Virus record (IMG/VR): IMGVR_UViG_3300043449_001060
Span: 1 to 52,387 of that record
Source: a virus
Reading direction: 5' to 3' (one strand)
Length of the DNA: 52,387 nt
Of this stretch, positions 49,713 to 52,387 are shown one piece after another (the first letter of the stretch is position 1; the number at the start of each line of letters is the position of its first letter). The notes under the pieces were generated by a model. The model had not been told where the DNA came from and did not search any database. It worked only from the letters and a program-made list of their open reading frames with translations. The position numbers were made by a program, and so were the translations under genes.

Positions 49713-49741
49713 ACTCACTTTAGCAAATATACTGATAAAAC

Positions 49742-49767
49742 AAAACCCCCGCGAGTGCAGGGGCTTT
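49742..49767 (-). terminator. Rho-independent terminator after the fibre genes
   Basis: On the minus strand AAAGCCCCTGC, loop ACTC, then GCGGGGGTTTT form an 11-bp stem with two G-T wobbles, followed by TTTTGTTTT. A second, weaker hairpin (49776-49800, GTTACAG/CTGTGAC) lies just after the stop codon. The T tract is on the minus-strand side, so it mainly stops leftward transcription from the fibre genes. Confidence 0.85.
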
Positions 49768-49804
49768 GCCTTGTTGTCACAGAAACCAACAAACTGTAAC
49801 TTTT

Positions 49805-50698
49805 TTAAATTACTGGAGTAAATGTAATGTCAATCTTATCTATATGATAAAACTGTGCTGGATTTTCAATATATGCTTGCAACTCTATCCATCTATTTGC
49901 TGATCCTCCTCCTGCAAGTAGATTAAAGTCTACTAATATTGTTGAAAAAGCTACCTCATCAAGAGCAGTTCCAATAACTGTTTGCCATGTATTAAATAGG
50001 TAAGTAGCTGAATTTACTTCATAAAGATTTATTCTTAAATTAGAACCTGCGTTATGTTCACTAGTTATCATAAGTCTTAACAGTGCTTTTCCTGTTGGGA
50101 ATAATTCAGTAGCAATAAATAGAGCAGAGTTTCTATACCATGACTCCGCTAAAGTATTGTTCTTCCATGGAAATACAGAAACAATGGGACTATAAGCTAA
50201 TGTCATATGCACTGCCTTTGGAGTCTCTTGTATTTGTTCACAATAACTAGAACCAAGTTTTTGAACTGCAGAACTTATTGTATCTCCTGTTGTTACACTA
50301 ATACAAGTAATATCATCACCTGTGTATAATGGTTCATATGAACAATAAAACTCTGAAAGATCTTGAATTGCTTGATCAACAGTTACACCAGATACTACAA
50401 CATTTTGTCCATTACATGTAATGGTAGGCCCATCATATGTTGATTCATAAGTACAAAAGAATGCAGTAATTTGATCTAGCGCCTCTGATACTGGGGTATT
50501 TGAAGCAATAACAATATCATTTCCGCACAGAATATCAGCACCTGTATATACTATACACTGTGCATCAAATACTTCGGAACATGGTTCTGGATCTGGACAA
50601 CCTCCTGGTGTAGGACATGGTGGAAGAGTTACTAATGGATCTTCACACCCACAATTTTGACATTTATTTAGTGACATATCTTTTAGTATTATGGACAA
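49805..50698 (-). CDS. Fibre-like structural protein with three Cys-bounded repeats (297 aa)
   Basis: This 297-residue protein has an N-terminal Cys/Pro-rich segment (NKCQNCGCED, then PPCPTPGGCPDPEPC, residues 11-40) and then three copies of a 31-37-residue repeat at about 48-84, 88-122 and 125-155. The repeat reads Y-x-G-x-D/T-I-x-C, a GxT(V/I) turn, A-x-x-x-L and a closing C. The C-terminal half (from about 163) looks like a beta-sandwich (LRLMITSEHN, WIELQAYIEN, IDITFTPVI). It overlaps the end of the 548-aa gene by ten bases; Met8 (50677) is an alternative start without overlap. The shared repeat and adjacency suggest both proteins belong to the same fibre or virion appendage, probably host-facing. 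No enzyme motif is seen. Whether it sits on the head or the tail cannot be decided. Confidence 0.62.
   Translation of the reverse strand: MSIILKDMSLNKCQNCGCEDPLVTLPPCPTPGGCPDPEPCSEVFDAQCIVYTGADILCGNDIVIASNTPVSEALDQITAFFCTYESTYDGPTITCNGQNVVVSGVTVDQAIQDLSEFYCSYEPLYTGDDITCISVTTGDTISSAVQKLGSSYCEQIQETPKAVHMTLAYSPIVSVFPWKNNTLAESWYRNSALFIATELFPTGKALLRLMITSEHNAGSNLRINLYEVNSATYLFNTWQTVIGTALDEVAFSTILVDFNLLAGGGSANRWIELQAYIENPAQFYHIDKIDITFTPVI
50234..50557 (-). repeat. Three tandem Cys-bounded protein repeats in the 297-aa protein
   Basis: Three in-frame units encode about 31-37 residues each, with a shared pattern: aromatic, Gly, acidic, Ile, Cys; then G-x-T-(V/I); then A-x-x-x-L ending in Cys. A related unit lies at residues 18-50 of the 548-aa protein. 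The repeat is seen at protein level; nucleotide identity between copies is low. Confidence 0.65.
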
Positions 50699-52335
50699 AC
50701 AGTTGAGAATCCAGTTTCAGTATTACATGGTTCTAAATATCCAATAAGTCCGTCTAGTTTAAATTGGAATCCTCCCACTTGATTTTCATTTCCAGCATCA
50801 CAGCTAAACGGCCATGTAAGATTAAATGTATTAGATACTAATGGAAAGTTAGCATTAGAAGGTGCATTATGAATATCTGTTGCTGCAGCAATGTAGTTTG
50901 GTAAATATTCTCCTAATCTTACATTACTAGTAATAAATCTTAAAGGTGAATTACCTTGTACACCAGCACCTCTTGTTGTAGTAATTTCTATATCATGAAC
51001 AAGAGCTACAGTTAAACCTTTTGTATTTGTAATTGATACATTCATTGCGGAAGATAAAGATGTACCATATGTAGCATCTATATCAATTCCTCTTGTTGCA
51101 ATAATCCAACCTAGTGAATATGAACTATCAAGATTAGCTGATGTTATAGAAGCGGGTATAACTGATCCACCATTATTAAATGAAATTGCACCATTAGCAT
51201 CAATTGTACAACCACCAGTTCCGCTCCATGTTGTGCATCCGCCAACTGAGTTATAAGCAGATGTAGAAGATAATGTAACTACATTTCCAGGAGATGCTGG
51301 ATTTTCTAATGGAACAAATACAGTTCCTCTAAAATGAATTTGATTTCCAATTCTTCTACATTGTGGTTTTGCTACACCAGAATAATAAGCGAATCCATCA
51401 AGATCTACCCAACCGGTATCTGTAATTTTTGCAGATATTGCATAAGCTGGACCAGATGATACAGTTAAATCAATTGTTGATGTATCTGAAACAGTAATTG
51501 CTATTGATGAAACATATTGATAAACATCACAAAGGGAAATCCAAATATTAGTAATTGCATCAGCAACTGTATCTACTGTAACTACAGGGATCCAAGTACC
51601 CGCATATGCTAATGAAAATGGAGTTCCAAATACTAATGAAATATCTGAGTCATCAATACATTGTGATTGTACTGCAGCAAGAATTTCTGATGGCATTCCT
51701 GTTGTGCCTCTTAATGCACAAAAACCAAATGTTGTATCATTAATTAATGCTTCTAATACAGCATCCATTGCATATGACCCAGGCGCAGTAATTGTAGCAC
51801 TTAAATCACATTCCTGAACCGGAATGTTTGGTAATGTAAATGTTGGAACTGGAGCAGCCTCTAATGCCGTTACTCTAATATCTAAATTAGTTAACTGTAA
51901 ATTTAATGCTGCAATCTGAGATACTAATGAACATACCTTAGTTCCAATTGCTTGAGCATATTGAGAAACTGTCATTACTGTTACTCCACCTACTACAAAA
52001 CAATCTGCAACAGTAATTAAATCTTCACTCTTTGTTGTATTTGTTGTACTAGTAGTTGTTTGATTATTTAATGCACAAATCTGTTCAATTAAAAATTGTA
52101 CAAGTGCTTGGAAATCATTTGGAGGACATGCAACCAAATTAAAACATGACAAATCATAGTTTGTCACATTTAAAATATCTAGAACTGTACATAATTCTGT
52201 AGCCAGTTTAGCAACAACATCTGATACAGTGTCACCCGTGCAAAGTTTAATGCACGGAATATCTGGTCCTTGCCAAATCACACAGTTAGATGAAATTGGG
52301 CTACAAGGTCTATTATCTAAGTTCAAAGGTTTCAT
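50689..52335 (-). CDS. Fibre-like structural protein (548 aa)
   Basis: This 548-residue protein, encoded first in the fibre pair, contains one clear copy (18-50: WQGPDIPC, LCTGDTVSDVVAKLATELC) and one looser copy (60-90: YDLSCF, ALVQFLIEQIC) of the repeat seen in the 297-aa protein. A Thr-rich linker (about 91-103) and a short coiled coil follow (about 134-160, LNLQLTNLDIRVTALEA), a typical trimerisation helix of phage fibres. The rest is Ser/Thr/Gly-rich beta-structure ending NTETGFSTVCP. It ends within the start of the 297-aa gene (10-bp overlap). A TTAGTATATT element lies 6 nt before the ATG. A trimeric fibre or appendage protein is the best reading; receptor-binding function is inferred only. 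Confidence 0.62.
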   Translation of the reverse strand: MKPLNLDNRPCSPISSNCVIWQGPDIPCIKLCTGDTVSDVVAKLATELCTVLDILNVTNYDLSCFNLVACPPNDFQALVQFLIEQICALNNQTTTSTTNTTKSEDLITVADCFVVGGVTVMTVSQYAQAIGTKVCSLVSQIAALNLQLTNLDIRVTALEAAPVPTFTLPNIPVQECDLSATITAPGSYAMDAVLEALINDTTFGFCALRGTTGMPSEILAAVQSQCIDDSDISLVFGTPFSLAYAGTWIPVVTVDTVADAITNIWISLCDVYQYVSSIAITVSDTSTIDLTVSSGPAYAISAKITDTGWVDLDGFAYYSGVAKPQCRRIGNQIHFRGTVFVPLENPASPGNVVTLSSTSAYNSVGGCTTWSGTGGCTIDANGAISFNNGGSVIPASITSANLDSSYSLGWIIATRGIDIDATYGTSLSSAMNVSITNTKGLTVALVHDIEITTTRGAGVQGNSPLRFITSNVRLGEYLPNYIAAATDIHNAPSNANFPLVSNTFNLTWPFSCDAGNENQVGGFQFKLDGLIGYLEPCNTETGFSTVCP

Positions 52336-52356
52336 ATCTATAATATACTAATTATT
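52336..52356 (-). promoter_or_regulatory. Promoter-like TTAGTATATT element upstream of the fibre genes
   Basis: On the minus strand TAATTAGTATATTATAGAT directly precedes the ATG at 52335. The 10-mer TTAGTATATT occupies 52351-52342, only 6 nt from the start codon, so any transcript starting just downstream would be nearly leaderless. The sequence from 52357 to 52387 is AT-rich and holds nothing else that I recognise. Confidence 0.45.
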
Positions 52357-52387
52357 AATTAGAATTACAAGTCTTTAGAGTGGTATT

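Noticed and set aside
49724-49731. TATATTTG on the minus strand, a perfect Bacteroidota -7 box
   Set aside because: No -33 element at the expected spacing; that position falls in the terminator hairpin. The downstream TTAGTATATT element shared with other genes is the better promoter candidate.
50234-52285. Diversity-generating retroelement targeting the fibre genes
   Set aside because: There is no reverse transcriptase, no template repeat and no adenine-biased variable repeat in the window; the repeats seen are structural protein repeats with low DNA identity.
1-52387. tRNA genes, CRISPR arrays, integrase or insertion sequences
   Set aside because: None was recognised on either strand. Gaps between genes are too short apart from 1910-1994 and 49686-49804, which hold terminators and promoter-like sequence.

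Overview
The window is part of the genome of a crAss-like phage (order Crassvirales), a podovirus of Bacteroidota. The strongest evidence is a 3,523-residue protein with the crAss-type RNA polymerase signature (RIPVQGLNSMEF followed by GADFDIDK). It sits in a chain of very large virion genes next to a muzzle/stabilisation protein and ring proteins. The DNA is AT-rich. Start codons lack Shine-Dalgarno sequences and have A/T-rich leaders, as is usual for Bacteroidota and their phages. Genes are packed nearly end to end, with gaps of 1-10 nt or short overlaps. No tRNA gene, CRISPR array, integrase, transposon or interrupted gene was recognised.

Layout. The left 2.4 kb (plus strand) is the end of a replication/nucleotide-metabolism block: the C-terminus of a family B DNA polymerase cut by the window edge, a DUF932-like protein, a strong terminator hairpin (1948-1983) and a MazG-like NTP pyrophosphohydrolase. 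From 2390 to 52335 everything is on the minus strand and is read right to left as virion genes: two fibre-like proteins (52335-49805), a terminator, three small tail/ring proteins (49685-47387), the muzzle/stabilisation protein (47385-41941), a 2,113-aa protein with zincin and lysozyme domains, two Gly-Gly-rich cargo-type proteins (35563-29783), then four genes (29723-2390) for a 1,106-aa cargo protein, a 2,498-aa protein with a PD-(D/E)XK nuclease-like domain, the 3,523-aa virion RNA polymerase and a 1,977-aa partner with zincin and LysM domains. The two blocks converge, with 5 nt between stop codons.

How the parts fit. By analogy with Cellulophaga phage phi14:2, Bacteroides phage crAss001 and coliphage N4, the giant proteins are probably packaged and delivered with the DNA. 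The lysozyme and LysM regions would act at the cell wall, hydrophobic segments in several proteins may contact the membrane, and the RNA polymerase would transcribe early genes in the new host. Less expected observations are three HExxH metalloprotease motifs in three virion proteins, a nuclease-like domain in the same injected set, dense Gly-Gly motifs confined mainly to three consecutive gene products, a Cys-x-Ile / Met-x-Cys pattern at both ends of the polymerase gene, and a repeated TTAGTATATT element in every minus-strand intergenic gap longer than 30 nt. Domain calls are from reading the sequence; no database or structure search was run.
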